From: Lutibacter flavus
Lineage (GTDB): Bacteria > Bacteroidota > Bacteroidia > Flavobacteriales > Flavobacteriaceae
Reading direction: 5' to 3'
DNA: 64,000 nt
Assembly: GCF_900188355.1 (NCBI RefSeq)
Contig: NZ_FZNX01000001.1
Span: 791,754 to 855,753 of the forward strand
Under the pieces are notes generated by a model that saw nothing but the letters and a program-made list of their open reading frames with translations, had not been told where the DNA came from and ran no database searches. Positions 1-7,068 of the stretch are shown here, piece after piece. A program made the translations under genes and the position numbers. Positions within the stretch are counted from its first letter, which is position 1. Each line of letters begins with the position of its first letter.

Positions 1-1473
1 ATTTTTTGGGAATCTAAAAACAATCTACTATTTATATATAGTTCGGATAAAAGTATGAATAAAGATATAGCCGAAGCATTAATAGGAAAAGATGCTGAAT
101 TAATTAATGAAATAAACGTTTTTAGATCGTTCGCCGGTTTGAAAAGAGTATCTCTTCAAAATGTTGGATTGAAAGAATTCTTAGGAAAAAATATACGTTT
201 TCGTATGAGCGTTGGAACTGATGTTGAACAAGCACTTAGTATTGCAGAAAAGGAACGTGGTCAAAAGGCATTTGTATTTGGTGTAGGATATGAAAATGGT
301 GAGAAAGTTTCGCTTGGTTGTTCATACAAAGGAAGAATTTGGAGTAAGTTAAGAGGTGGTCTTAAGGAATATACAGAATGGTGTAAAGAAATTGGTGATA
401 AATTAACGGATGAAAGTATCGATCCAAATCAAGTACTTAAAGAAACTTTAATGCCAAAAGAGATTTCAGTAAGACCAGTTGGAATATTTCCAGTTTGGAT
501 TGATTGGCACGAAGAAATGTATAATCATTCTGAAATGAAATATACATTCAAAATTAATGATGTAAATTATAATTTATCTAATTGTGAATTGAAGCTTTCA
601 AATCCTTCTGATAATGGACCTCTATTATTTAAGATTGCTACAATTGATAAAAACATAGAATTTGTTCTTGAACTTAGTGAAAAAATTATTAATGAGAATA
701 CAATTTGTGACTATAAAATTAAAAAAACTTCTATTGAAAATGTGATAGTTGAGTATGGAAATAAAGTAGTAGGTATTGAAAATTTCCTATATGAGTACAT
801 TCCAACTATTTGGTTTGCTGATGGTTCTGCTCTAACGGGGAATTATTATGTTGAATTAAAACAAATGATTAAACCTTTCTCAGAAGATAAAATTATACCT
901 TGGAATTGGTCTGGGGTAGATACTAGTAAAGAAGCGCAAGGTGTAGACCCTAAAATTCCTAACTCAGTTCAATTCAAAGTTATTAATGAGCTAATGAAAG
1001 ATGATTTTGATATAATTTATGATGACGATTATTCTGGGGAGATAGCAGATGTTATTGCAATAAAACAATATCCTGATAAACTAAAAGTTAATTTCTATCA
1101 TTTAAAATTCGCTAAAAAAGGAAAAGTAAATAATAGTATTGATAATTTTTATGAGGTTTGTGGACAAGCACAAAAATCGATACATTGGAAACATAGAAAT
1201 GGTTCTGAATTTTTTGATCATTTATTAAGAAGAGAAACTAAAAGAAGAAAAGGAAAAGAATGTTCTCGAATTGAAAAGGGGACAAGATCAGATTTAATTA
1301 AACTTTTAGGTATTGCAAAAAAAAGAATAACAATGGAATTTGAAGTATTTATTGTTCAGCCTAGTCTTTCTAAAGCAAAAGCATCGACAAATATTTTAAC
1401 TGTTCTAGGTGTAACTGAGAATTACCTTAAGGAATTGGCAGATATAAATCTCAAAGTAATAGCAAGTTCTTAA
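1..1473 (+). CDS. 3' part of a large protein, possibly defence-type helicase with C-terminal nuclease-like domain (partial)
   Basis: The frame is open from base 1, so the window cuts the gene; about 490 residues are visible before the TAA stop. The first ATG (55) is internal. Near 1021-1110 a helix is followed by GEIADVIAI and then FYHLKFAKKG, and a little later YEVCGQAQKS. That spacing (acidic strand, then x-L/C-K strand, then a Q-rich helix) resembles a PD-(D/E)XK nuclease fold with His where the second acidic residue usually sits. From memory of the family, similar tails close large DEAD/DEAH helicase-like proteins of phage-defence loci. The motor domain, if any, lies outside the window, so the family name is inference. 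No partner gene follows on this side: 145 bp downstream a metabolic gene begins. Confidence 0.45.
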   Translation: MFWESKNNLLFIYSSDKSMNKDIAEALIGKDAELINEINVFRSFAGLKRVSLQNVGLKEFLGKNIRFRMSVGTDVEQALSIAEKERGQKAFVFGVGYENGEKVSLGCSYKGRIWSKLRGGLKEYTEWCKEIGDKLTDESIDPNQVLKETLMPKEISVRPVGIFPVWIDWHEEMYNHSEMKYTFKINDVNYNLSNCELKLSNPSDNGPLLFKIATIDKNIEFVLELSEKIINENTICDYKIKKTSIENVIVEYGNKVVGIENFLYEYIPTIWFADGSALTGNYYVELKQMIKPFSEDKIIPWNWSGVDTSKEAQGVDPKIPNSVQFKVINELMKDDFDIIYDDDYSGEIADVIAIKQYPDKLKVNFYHLKFAKKGKVNNSIDNFYEVCGQAQKSIHWKHRNGSEFFDHLLRRETKRRKGKECSRIEKGTRSDLIKLLGIAKKRITMEFEVFIVQPSLSKAKASTNILTVLGVTENYLKELADINLKVIASS

Positions 1474-1618
1474 ATTATTATTTCTAAAACGGACTCATAA
1501 AAATTACCAAATGTTCTAGATCATTAAAAGTTTATTAATCTTTTATAGCTGTTCACTTTGTACCTTTAATTTTAAATTAATTAGTATATTTTTACTAAGA
1601 AATTAAAGTATTCAATCA

Positions 1619-2167
1619 ATGGGCAAAATCCTAATTATTTATTATAGTAAAGGCGGCAATACAAAAAAAATGGCTGAGTATGTTTTGGAGGGCGTGCAAC
1701 AAATTCCGGGTCACGAAGTGCGGTTAAAGTCGGTTACAGATGCAACCAAAGAAGACTTAGTTTGGTGCGATGGAATTGCTACAGGTTCACCAACATATTT
1801 AGGAACCGTTGCAGCTGAAATGAAGCAGTTTTGGGAAGACAGCCAGGTTGTATGGCAAGAAATAGATGGAAAAATAGGTTGTGCTTTTAGCTCACAAGGA
1901 GGTTGGGGTGGAGGTGCCGAGCTTACCTGCCAGGCTTTAACAACTATTATGATGAATTACGGTTTTTTGGTTTTTGGAGTCACCGATTATGTTGCCCATC
2001 AGCACACTGCACATTATGGTGCAATTTTAGCAGGAGAACCAAGATTGGAAAAAGAAAAAGATGCGTGCCGTATTTTAGGAAAACGCTTAGCAGAATGGGT
2101 TGCCGTTTATATAGATGGTCGTAAAGAATTACATCCTTTAAACGGACATTATAAGCGCAATCCTTAA
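1619..2167 (+). CDS. Flavodoxin family protein (WrbA/NADPH-dependent FMN reductase-like)
   Basis: A 182-residue protein with a flavodoxin fold. The N-terminal strand and phosphate loop (IIYYSKGGNTKKMA, residues 5-18) would bind the FMN phosphate. GSPTYLGTVAAEMKQFW (about 57-73) and SSQGGWGGGAE (about 92-102) match the FMN isoalloxazine-contact loops of WrbA-type NAD(P)H:quinone oxidoreductases. It is slightly shorter than E. coli WrbA. There is no signal peptide, so it should act in the cytoplasm in two-electron quinone reduction or general flavin redox chemistry. It is a single gene ending at a bidirectional hairpin shared with the convergent phosphofructokinase gene. The exact electron donor cannot be told from sequence. 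Confidence 0.85.
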   Translation: MGKILIIYYSKGGNTKKMAEYVLEGVQQIPGHEVRLKSVTDATKEDLVWCDGIATGSPTYLGTVAAEMKQFWEDSQVVWQEIDGKIGCAFSSQGGWGGGAELTCQALTTIMMNYGFLVFGVTDYVAHQHTAHYGAILAGEPRLEKEKDACRILGKRLAEWVAVYIDGRKELHPLNGHYKRNP

Positions 2168-2221
2168 GATTAATTGCTACGAATTAATTTTATCCATAAA
2201 AATTTAGATTCAGCGTAAAAA

Positions 2222-2259
2222 AAAACACACTTAATTTATGGTAAAAAAAAGTGTGTTTT
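2222..2259. terminator. Bidirectional intrinsic terminator
   Basis: An inverted repeat with 11-base arms (AAAACACACTT at 2222-2232, AAGTGTGTTTT at 2249-2259) sits between the stop codons of two convergent genes. An A-run on one side and a T-run on the other let it work in both directions. Confidence 0.75.
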
Positions 2260-2274
2260 ATAAAATAAGTTATA

Positions 2275-3372
2275 TTAATTACCTAAGCACATTCCAATTC
2301 CACGTGCGGTTTTAACCAATGATGAATCTGGTTTTATAATATTATATTTACTAATTGCTTCTAAAAATGGAACCGCTACAATACTAGGGTGTTGATAAGC
2401 TACCATTTTACCAAATTCGCCTTCAAGTGCTAATTCCATTGCTTTAACACCAAATTGAGTTGCTAAAATACGGTCAAATGCAATTGGAACTCCTCCACGT
2501 TGTAAATGTCCAAGTACTGTTTCTCTCATATCTGCATCGCAACCGGCTGCTTTTAAATCTTTCAATAATTTATTTGCAACACCACCTAATTTTAAATTTG
2601 CTCTACCAACTTCATCGCTTTCTGTTGCTAAAACATCACCTTCTATTGGTTTTGCACCTTCTGCAATAACAATAATTACGTGTCCTTTTCCGTCTTTAAA
2701 ACGTTTATTTATTACGCCTAAAACTTTATTTAAATCGTATGGAATTTCAGGAATTAAACAAACTTCTGCACCTCCGGCCAACGCTGAACTTAAAGCTATC
2801 CAGCCGGCATCTCGTCCCATTACTTCAAGAATAATTACACGGTTATGTGATGCTGCAGTAGTTACTAATCTATCAACTGCTTCCGTAGCAATTTGAACAG
2901 CAGTTTGGTATCCAAAAGTATAATCTGTTGCAGATAAATCGTTGTCAATTGTTTTAGGAACTCCTATTATATTTAGTCCTTTTTCAAACAGTGCTTGTGA
3001 AATACGTTGTGATCCATCACCACCAATACTTATCACAGCTTCAACGCCCATATGCTTTAACTTGCGTATCATTTCATCAGAACGATCAATAAATGACCAG
3101 GTTCCATCATTTTCTTTTACAGGCCAAGCCAAAGGTCCACCTTTATTTGTAGTTCCTAATATAGTACCACCTTGATAATGAATACCAGAAACACGTTTTT
3201 CAGTTAAGTCCATTATTTCTGTAGGTTCGCGTAAAACACCATCAAATGATTGGATACTTCCAATAACTTCCCAATCTTCAGTTTGTGCAGCGCGTTTCAC
3301 AATTCCTCTAATAACTGCATTTAATCCCGGGCAATCGCCTCCTCCGGTTAATACTAATACTTTTTTCTTCAT
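2275..3372 (-). CDS. pfkA: 6-phosphofructokinase (mixed-substrate group III type, predicted ATP-dependent)
   Basis: Phosphorylates fructose 6-phosphate to fructose 1,6-bisphosphate in glycolysis. The 365 residues carry all expected motifs: GGGDCPGLNA (10-19), GGDGS (117-121), PKTIDND (139-145, including the catalytic Asp equivalent to E. coli D127), MGRDAGW (185-191) and GHLQRGG. Gly at the E. coli-104 position with Lys at the 124 position is the group III pattern that family work links to ATP rather than pyrophosphate use; D104/K124 enzymes use PPi. It lies 48 bp downstream of a second pfkA-like gene on the same strand, so the two are probably one transcription unit, ending at the hairpin at 2222-2259. 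Substrate preference is inferred from two residues only. Confidence 0.93.
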   Translation of the reverse strand: MKKKVLVLTGGGDCPGLNAVIRGIVKRAAQTEDWEVIGSIQSFDGVLREPTEIMDLTEKRVSGIHYQGGTILGTTNKGGPLAWPVKENDGTWSFIDRSDEMIRKLKHMGVEAVISIGGDGSQRISQALFEKGLNIIGVPKTIDNDLSATDYTFGYQTAVQIATEAVDRLVTTAASHNRVIILEVMGRDAGWIALSSALAGGAEVCLIPEIPYDLNKVLGVINKRFKDGKGHVIIVIAEGAKPIEGDVLATESDEVGRANLKLGGVANKLLKDLKAAGCDADMRETVLGHLQRGGVPIAFDRILATQFGVKAMELALEGEFGKMVAYQHPSIVAVPFLEAISKYNIIKPDSSLVKTARGIGMCLGN

Positions 3373-3420
3373 TACTACCTATGTATTTTTTTAATATTGT
3401 CTTGTCAGTTTAACTAATTT

Positions 3421-4488
3421 CTAATCTCCAAAGCTAATTCCTACGCCTTTTGCCGTATGAATTAAGTTATGAGATAAATTAACCTTATTGTATTTGTCAA
3501 TAACCTCCGTTAAATTTATATGTGTTAATTCAGAATTTTTATGAATAGCCATCGTTCCAAATTTCTTTTCTTTCACTAATTCAAAAGCCTTAACACCAAG
3601 TTCTGTAGCTAAAATTCTATCAAATGCATTTGGAGTTCCTCCACGTTGCAAGTGACCTAAAATAGTTTCTCTAATATCCGCTTCAAAATTTATTTTTTTT
3701 AAAGCAGCGGTAATTTTACTCGCTATATTTCCAGAAACAATGGCTCCTTTTTCATCTTTAAAATAAGCTCCTTCTGCAACTACGATGTTTGCAAATCCAC
3801 GACCATCCGCTGAATACCTGGATTTTAATTTTTCTATAACCTTATCCATACTAAATGGAATTTCAGGAATTAAGCAAACATCTGCACCACCAGCAACGGC
3901 AGCGTGTAAGGCTATCCAACCTGCATCACGTCCCATAACTTCTAAAATTAAGACTCTATTATGTGAACTTGCAGTGGTTACTAATTTATCTACAGCTTCA
4001 GTTGCTACTTGAGCAGCAGTTTGAAAACCGAAAGAATAATCTGTTGAAGCTAAATCGTTGTTAATCGTTTTTGGAATTCCAATAATATTTACACCTTTTT
4101 GAGCTAGTTTAAGGGAAATTTTATGAGATTCATTTCCTCCTATATGGATGATCGCATCAAAACCAAAAACTTTAAGGTTGTAGATCAGTTTGTCTGAAAC
4201 ATCTTCATTTAATATAGTGCCGTCCTCTTGTTTCACAGGATAACAAAAAGGATTCCGTTTATTGTTTGTTGTTAAAATGGTTCCTCCATAAATATGAATG
4301 CCCTCAACAACATCTTTAGTTAATGGCATTATTTCAAGTGGTTCGGCTAAAAAACCGTCAAAACCATTGATACTGCCTATAATTTCCCAGTCTAATTCTC
4401 GTGAAGCGCGTTTAACAATAGCCCGGATTACTGCATTCATTCCAGGACAATCACCGCCGCTATTTACAATTAATATTCTTTGTTTCAT
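3421..4488 (-). CDS. Phosphofructokinase paralogue with substituted active-site residues (likely non-catalytic)
   Basis: A full-length 355-residue PFK homologue, colinear with its downstream neighbour from SGGDCPGMNA (10-19) through MGRDAGW and GHLQRGGTP to the C-terminus. The nucleotide/catalytic centre is altered: GGDGS is GGNES (117-121) and PKTIDND is PKTINND (139-145). These replace the Mg-binding Asp (E. coli D103) and the catalytic base (E. coli D127) with Asn, and put Glu at position 104. I checked both codons directly (AAT and AAC on the minus strand). Substrate-side motifs are kept, so it may be a regulatory subunit of the active PFK, by analogy with the alpha subunit of plant PPi-PFK. 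It is the first gene of the pair, with an FNR-like palindrome 120 bp upstream. Confidence 0.9.
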   Translation of the reverse strand: MKQRILIVNSGGDCPGMNAVIRAIVKRASRELDWEIIGSINGFDGFLAEPLEIMPLTKDVVEGIHIYGGTILTTNNKRNPFCYPVKQEDGTILNEDVSDKLIYNLKVFGFDAIIHIGGNESHKISLKLAQKGVNIIGIPKTINNDLASTDYSFGFQTAAQVATEAVDKLVTTASSHNRVLILEVMGRDAGWIALHAAVAGGADVCLIPEIPFSMDKVIEKLKSRYSADGRGFANIVVAEGAYFKDEKGAIVSGNIASKITAALKKINFEADIRETILGHLQRGGTPNAFDRILATELGVKAFELVKEKKFGTMAIHKNSELTHINLTEVIDKYNKVNLSHNLIHTAKGVGISFGD

Positions 4489-4866
4489 CTTATTTCCTTT
4501 ATCTAAAGGATTATTTATTTAAGTAATAAATTGATTTTTAAACCAGAGTAATGGAATACTCCGTAAAAGACTGTAAATTTATAAAACTGTTAAGTAATTT
4601 TCAATGATTAAAATCATACTAGCTGAAGTTTATTTTTATTCGTTTCTCATGAATAAGAGTATGTTATTTTTATAAGGTTGCCTATTATTATTTACAACAT
4701 TATTAGCCGAAATTTATGGCTTATATATTTATTATAGATATCCATTAATAATTAGTGCAACTTTTATTTGTAAAATGAAAAAGTAATTAGTAAAAGTTTA
4801 ATGTATGCAATGAAAAAAGAGGAAGATACTCTTAAAAAAACAGGAGGAGAATCCTTTAATATTTTA
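4489..4866. other. Intergenic region upstream of the PFK pair
   Basis: 378 bp without a credible gene, between the 5' end of the PFK pair and the 3' end of the universal stress protein gene, both on the minus strand. It holds the presumed PFK promoter and the palindrome at 4604-4617. I see no clear TAnnTTTG box. Confidence 0.6.
4604..4617. promoter_or_regulatory. FNR/CRP-like palindrome upstream of the PFK pair
   Basis: Perfect ATGAT-N4-ATCAT, the architecture of FNR-type sites (TTGAT-N4-ATCAA). Its centre is 122 bp upstream of the first PFK start codon. The same N4-spaced design occurs upstream of the universal stress gene (5801, 5842) and downstream of the REC-CRP gene (56832, 56854). Site function is inferred. 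Confidence 0.45.
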
Positions 4867-5742
4867 TTAGTTAAATTTTAAAAAATCTAGCATCCCAAAA
4901 TTAGCTTCGTTAAAGCTAATTAATGGCACTTTACCATAGTTTTCCATTTTTTTAACCAAATCTTTATGAAAGAGGTTTTTAAAAATACCGCTCTTTTCTC
5001 TTTCCAGCATAATTACCAAATCAGCATTAACATCGCCTAAATAAACCCTTAGCCGCTCAAATACATCTTCAGCGAATAATATTTCAAATCCTAATTTTGG
5101 ATAACTTACAGTTTTTTTCAGCTCTTTTTTAAACAATTCCATTTGTGCTTCTCCTGCGTAATCTTTTTTTGTAACAATATGTACTACTTCTATTTTAGCA
5201 TCAAATACTCTTGCAACTTCAGTTAGTTTTTTAATCACTTCAATGTCTTCATCCAGTTCAAAATCAGTAGCATACACTATGGTTGTAATTTCACTATAAT
5301 ACGTATCTTCAGGAATTGCCAGCACCAAACAAGGCGCTTTATTAATAAGTTTTTTTGTGGTGCTACCCATTATAAGATCTTTTAAAGCACTTTTTCCTTT
5401 CATTCCAACAACAATCATAAAAGCTTTAATTTCATCGGCTTTGGAGACAAGAGCCTTCACAACCGAATTATTTTCTATAACCTCTATAGTTACCTTGTTT
5501 TTATCGAAATCTGTTCCTAAATGCTCCTTACAAAAAGCGTTTAATTGTAGTTGTTCTTGTTTAAATGTTTGCTTCTCAAGTTCTGGGTAAGAAACTGTAA
5601 ATTCTCCACCTAAAACTGTAGGGTAATTAAACACGTGAGTTACTAAAATACTGGCATTTAATTTTTTACACATTGTATTTGCGTATTTTAATGCCGTAAT
5701 TGCATTTTCTGAATAATCGATGGCACATAGTATTTTTTTCAT
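4867..5742 (-). CDS. Universal stress protein with two UspA domains
   Basis: 291 residues forming two tandem Usp folds. The first half ends in the ATP-binding signature G-x2-G-x9-G(S/T) (G113, G116, G126 in VVGMKGKS...MGST). The second half (about 150-291) keeps the fold pattern (VYATDFE, ...VIMLERE) but lacks the full signature, so only one nucleotide site is expected. It is cytoplasmic, with no signal peptide. Tandem Usp proteins act in stress or energy limitation. A TAACTTTG -7 box 28 bp upstream of the ATG, and a palindrome about 40 bp upstream of the expected transcription start, suggest activation by a CRP/FNR-type regulator. It lies between the PFK pair and the LacI gene, all minus strand but separately spaced. 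Confidence 0.9.
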   Translation of the reverse strand: MKKILCAIDYSENAITALKYANTMCKKLNASILVTHVFNYPTVLGGEFTVSYPELEKQTFKQEQLQLNAFCKEHLGTDFDKNKVTIEVIENNSVVKALVSKADEIKAFMIVVGMKGKSALKDLIMGSTTKKLINKAPCLVLAIPEDTYYSEITTIVYATDFELDEDIEVIKKLTEVARVFDAKIEVVHIVTKKDYAGEAQMELFKKELKKTVSYPKLGFEILFAEDVFERLRVYLGDVNADLVIMLEREKSGIFKNLFHKDLVKKMENYGKVPLISFNEANFGMLDFLKFN

Positions 5743-5770
5743 AATACTGTATTTATTTGAAGTTGTTTGC

Positions 5771-5778
5771 CAAAGTTA
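5771..5778 (-). promoter_or_regulatory. -7 box (TAACTTTG) of the universal stress gene
   Basis: Matches the Bacteroidota TAnnTTTG element on the minus strand, 28 bp upstream of the start codon at 5742. No clean TTTG -33 element is seen at the normal distance, which fits an activator-dependent promoter. Confidence 0.5.
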
Positions 5779-5800
5779 TAAATACATTACTATCAATTAA

Positions 5801-5814
5801 ATGACGATGGTCAT
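5801..5814. promoter_or_regulatory. CRP/FNR-like palindrome upstream of the universal stress gene
   Basis: ATGAC-N4-GTCAT. If transcription starts 7 bp after the -7 box centre, the palindrome is centred near -40, the class II activator position for CRP/FNR proteins. A second copy lies 41 bp further upstream. Confidence 0.5.
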
Positions 5815-5833
5815 ACCATTACTTGGTTTAAGT

Positions 5834-5863
5834 ACTTTTAAATGACAAAAGTCATTTAAAAGT
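5834..5863. terminator. Perfect 13-bp inverted repeat containing a second ATGAC-N4-GTCAT site
   Basis: Arms ACTTTTAAATGAC and GTCATTTAAAAGT are separated by AAAA, directly after the LacI-family stop codon. It can fold as a hairpin terminator for that gene, though the T-run is weak. Its core (5842-5855) repeats the ATGAC-N4-GTCAT palindrome at 5801, so it may instead be, or also be, a regulator binding site for the universal stress gene. Confidence 0.5.
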
Positions 5864-5868
5864 AAAAT

Positions 5869-6894
5869 TTAATCTGATTTAAAAGATGAGTCTCTCACAA
5901 TTAAATTGGTTTTTATTTCAATTGTTTTATTTGATATTTGAGTATCATTATTAATTTCTTCCAGCAAATATCTAAAAGCTATTTCACCAATTTTATTACC
6001 TGGCTGATCAATAGTAGTAAGTTTAGGTTCAATTATAATGGAACTAATATTGTTGCTAAATCCAACTACTGCGATTTCACTTGGTATTGAAATTTTATTT
6101 TTATTCAAAGTTTTTATAACTCCGATAGCTGCCGAATCGGTTATTGCGAATACAGCGTCAGGTCTATTTTTCATACTTATTAAAACCGTTCCCAAGCGTT
6201 TTCCTTGTTGCATTGATATATCTTCGGAACTCAATACGATACTTTCATCCAATTCAATATTATTGGTTTTTAATGCTCTTAAATAACCCAAATAACGCAT
6301 TTCAGAATTAAAAGATTTTTCAGTTTCTTTTATAATTGCAATTCGCTTTTTACCCAATTGTATTAAATGTTGAACGGCTCTAAATGCAGCATCTTCTTCA
6401 TCTATAACAACCTGAGTGCAAGGTACTTTTGTTGATACCTTGTCAAACAAAATGAGCGGTCGAATTGCCAGGGTGTTTAGTATTTCATCAAAATTTGTGG
6501 TGGTTCTTGCTAAGGATAATAATATGCCATCAACTCCAAATTGATTCATAGTTTGTAGCATTTCTGCTTGTTTATATTCATTATTTCGTGATTCTGAAAC
6601 AATTACTTTGTAACCATTTAGTTCCGCTTCTTGCATAATTCCTTTAAGAAGTGTTGAAGTGAAATAATGTGAAATATCCGGAACTATTACACCTATTGTA
6701 GATGTTTTATGAGATCTAAAACCTTTTGCAAAAAGATTTGGTACATAATGCAATCGTTTTGCTGTTTCATTAACGCGTTGCTTAGTTTCATCACTTATGT
6801 CGGGATGATTACTTAAAGCTCTTGAAACAGTAGAAATTGAAACCCCGAGTTCTGTCGCTATTTTTTTTAGAGTTGTTATGTTTTTCTTTGACAT
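5869..6894 (-). CDS. LacI/GalR family transcriptional regulator
   Basis: 341 residues. The N-terminal helix-turn-helix reads TTLKKIATELGVSISTVSRAL (about 6-26), followed by the hinge helix LHYVPNLFAKGFRS. The periplasmic-binding-protein-like effector domain runs from about residue 65 (IGVIVPDISHYF) to the end (VVGFSN, TTIDQPG...IGEIAF). It is divergently placed from the TonB receptor gene, and the 174-bp gap holds LacI-type operators at 6948-6971. It should repress or activate the downstream glyceric-acid glycoside locus and probably itself. The effector is unknown; the locus suggests the imported glycoside, or glycerate, or the released sugar. Confidence 0.92.
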   Translation of the reverse strand: MSKKNITTLKKIATELGVSISTVSRALSNHPDISDETKQRVNETAKRLHYVPNLFAKGFRSHKTSTIGVIVPDISHYFTSTLLKGIMQEAELNGYKVIVSESRNNEYKQAEMLQTMNQFGVDGILLSLARTTTNFDEILNTLAIRPLILFDKVSTKVPCTQVVIDEEDAAFRAVQHLIQLGKKRIAIIKETEKSFNSEMRYLGYLRALKTNNIELDESIVLSSEDISMQQGKRLGTVLISMKNRPDAVFAITDSAAIGVIKTLNKNKISIPSEIAVVGFSNNISSIIIEPKLTTIDQPGNKIGEIAFRYLLEEINNDTQISNKTIEIKTNLIVRDSSFKSD

Positions 6895-6947
6895 AATACA
6901 TTCATTTTATAAATGCTTCGTAAATTAACAATAAAATAAATTTAATT

Positions 6948-6971
6948 GCAAACGTTTGCGGGAACGTTTGC
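6948..6971. promoter_or_regulatory. Tandem LacI-family operators
   Basis: GCAAACGTTTGC at 6948-6959 is a perfect 12-bp palindrome with the central CG typical of LacI/GalR operators. A second, half-perfect copy (GAACGTTTGC, 6962-6971) follows with centres 12 bp apart. Both lie between the divergent lacI-type gene and the TonB receptor gene, 98-121 bp upstream of the latter. Confidence 0.8.
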
Positions 6972-7068
6972 ATAAGTTTTTAGCTATTTTTCCAACTATC
7001 TTATCTGGTTTATGTTTTAATTTCACTTTAAAGTTTAACTAAACACTAATTTAAAATCATTTACTATT

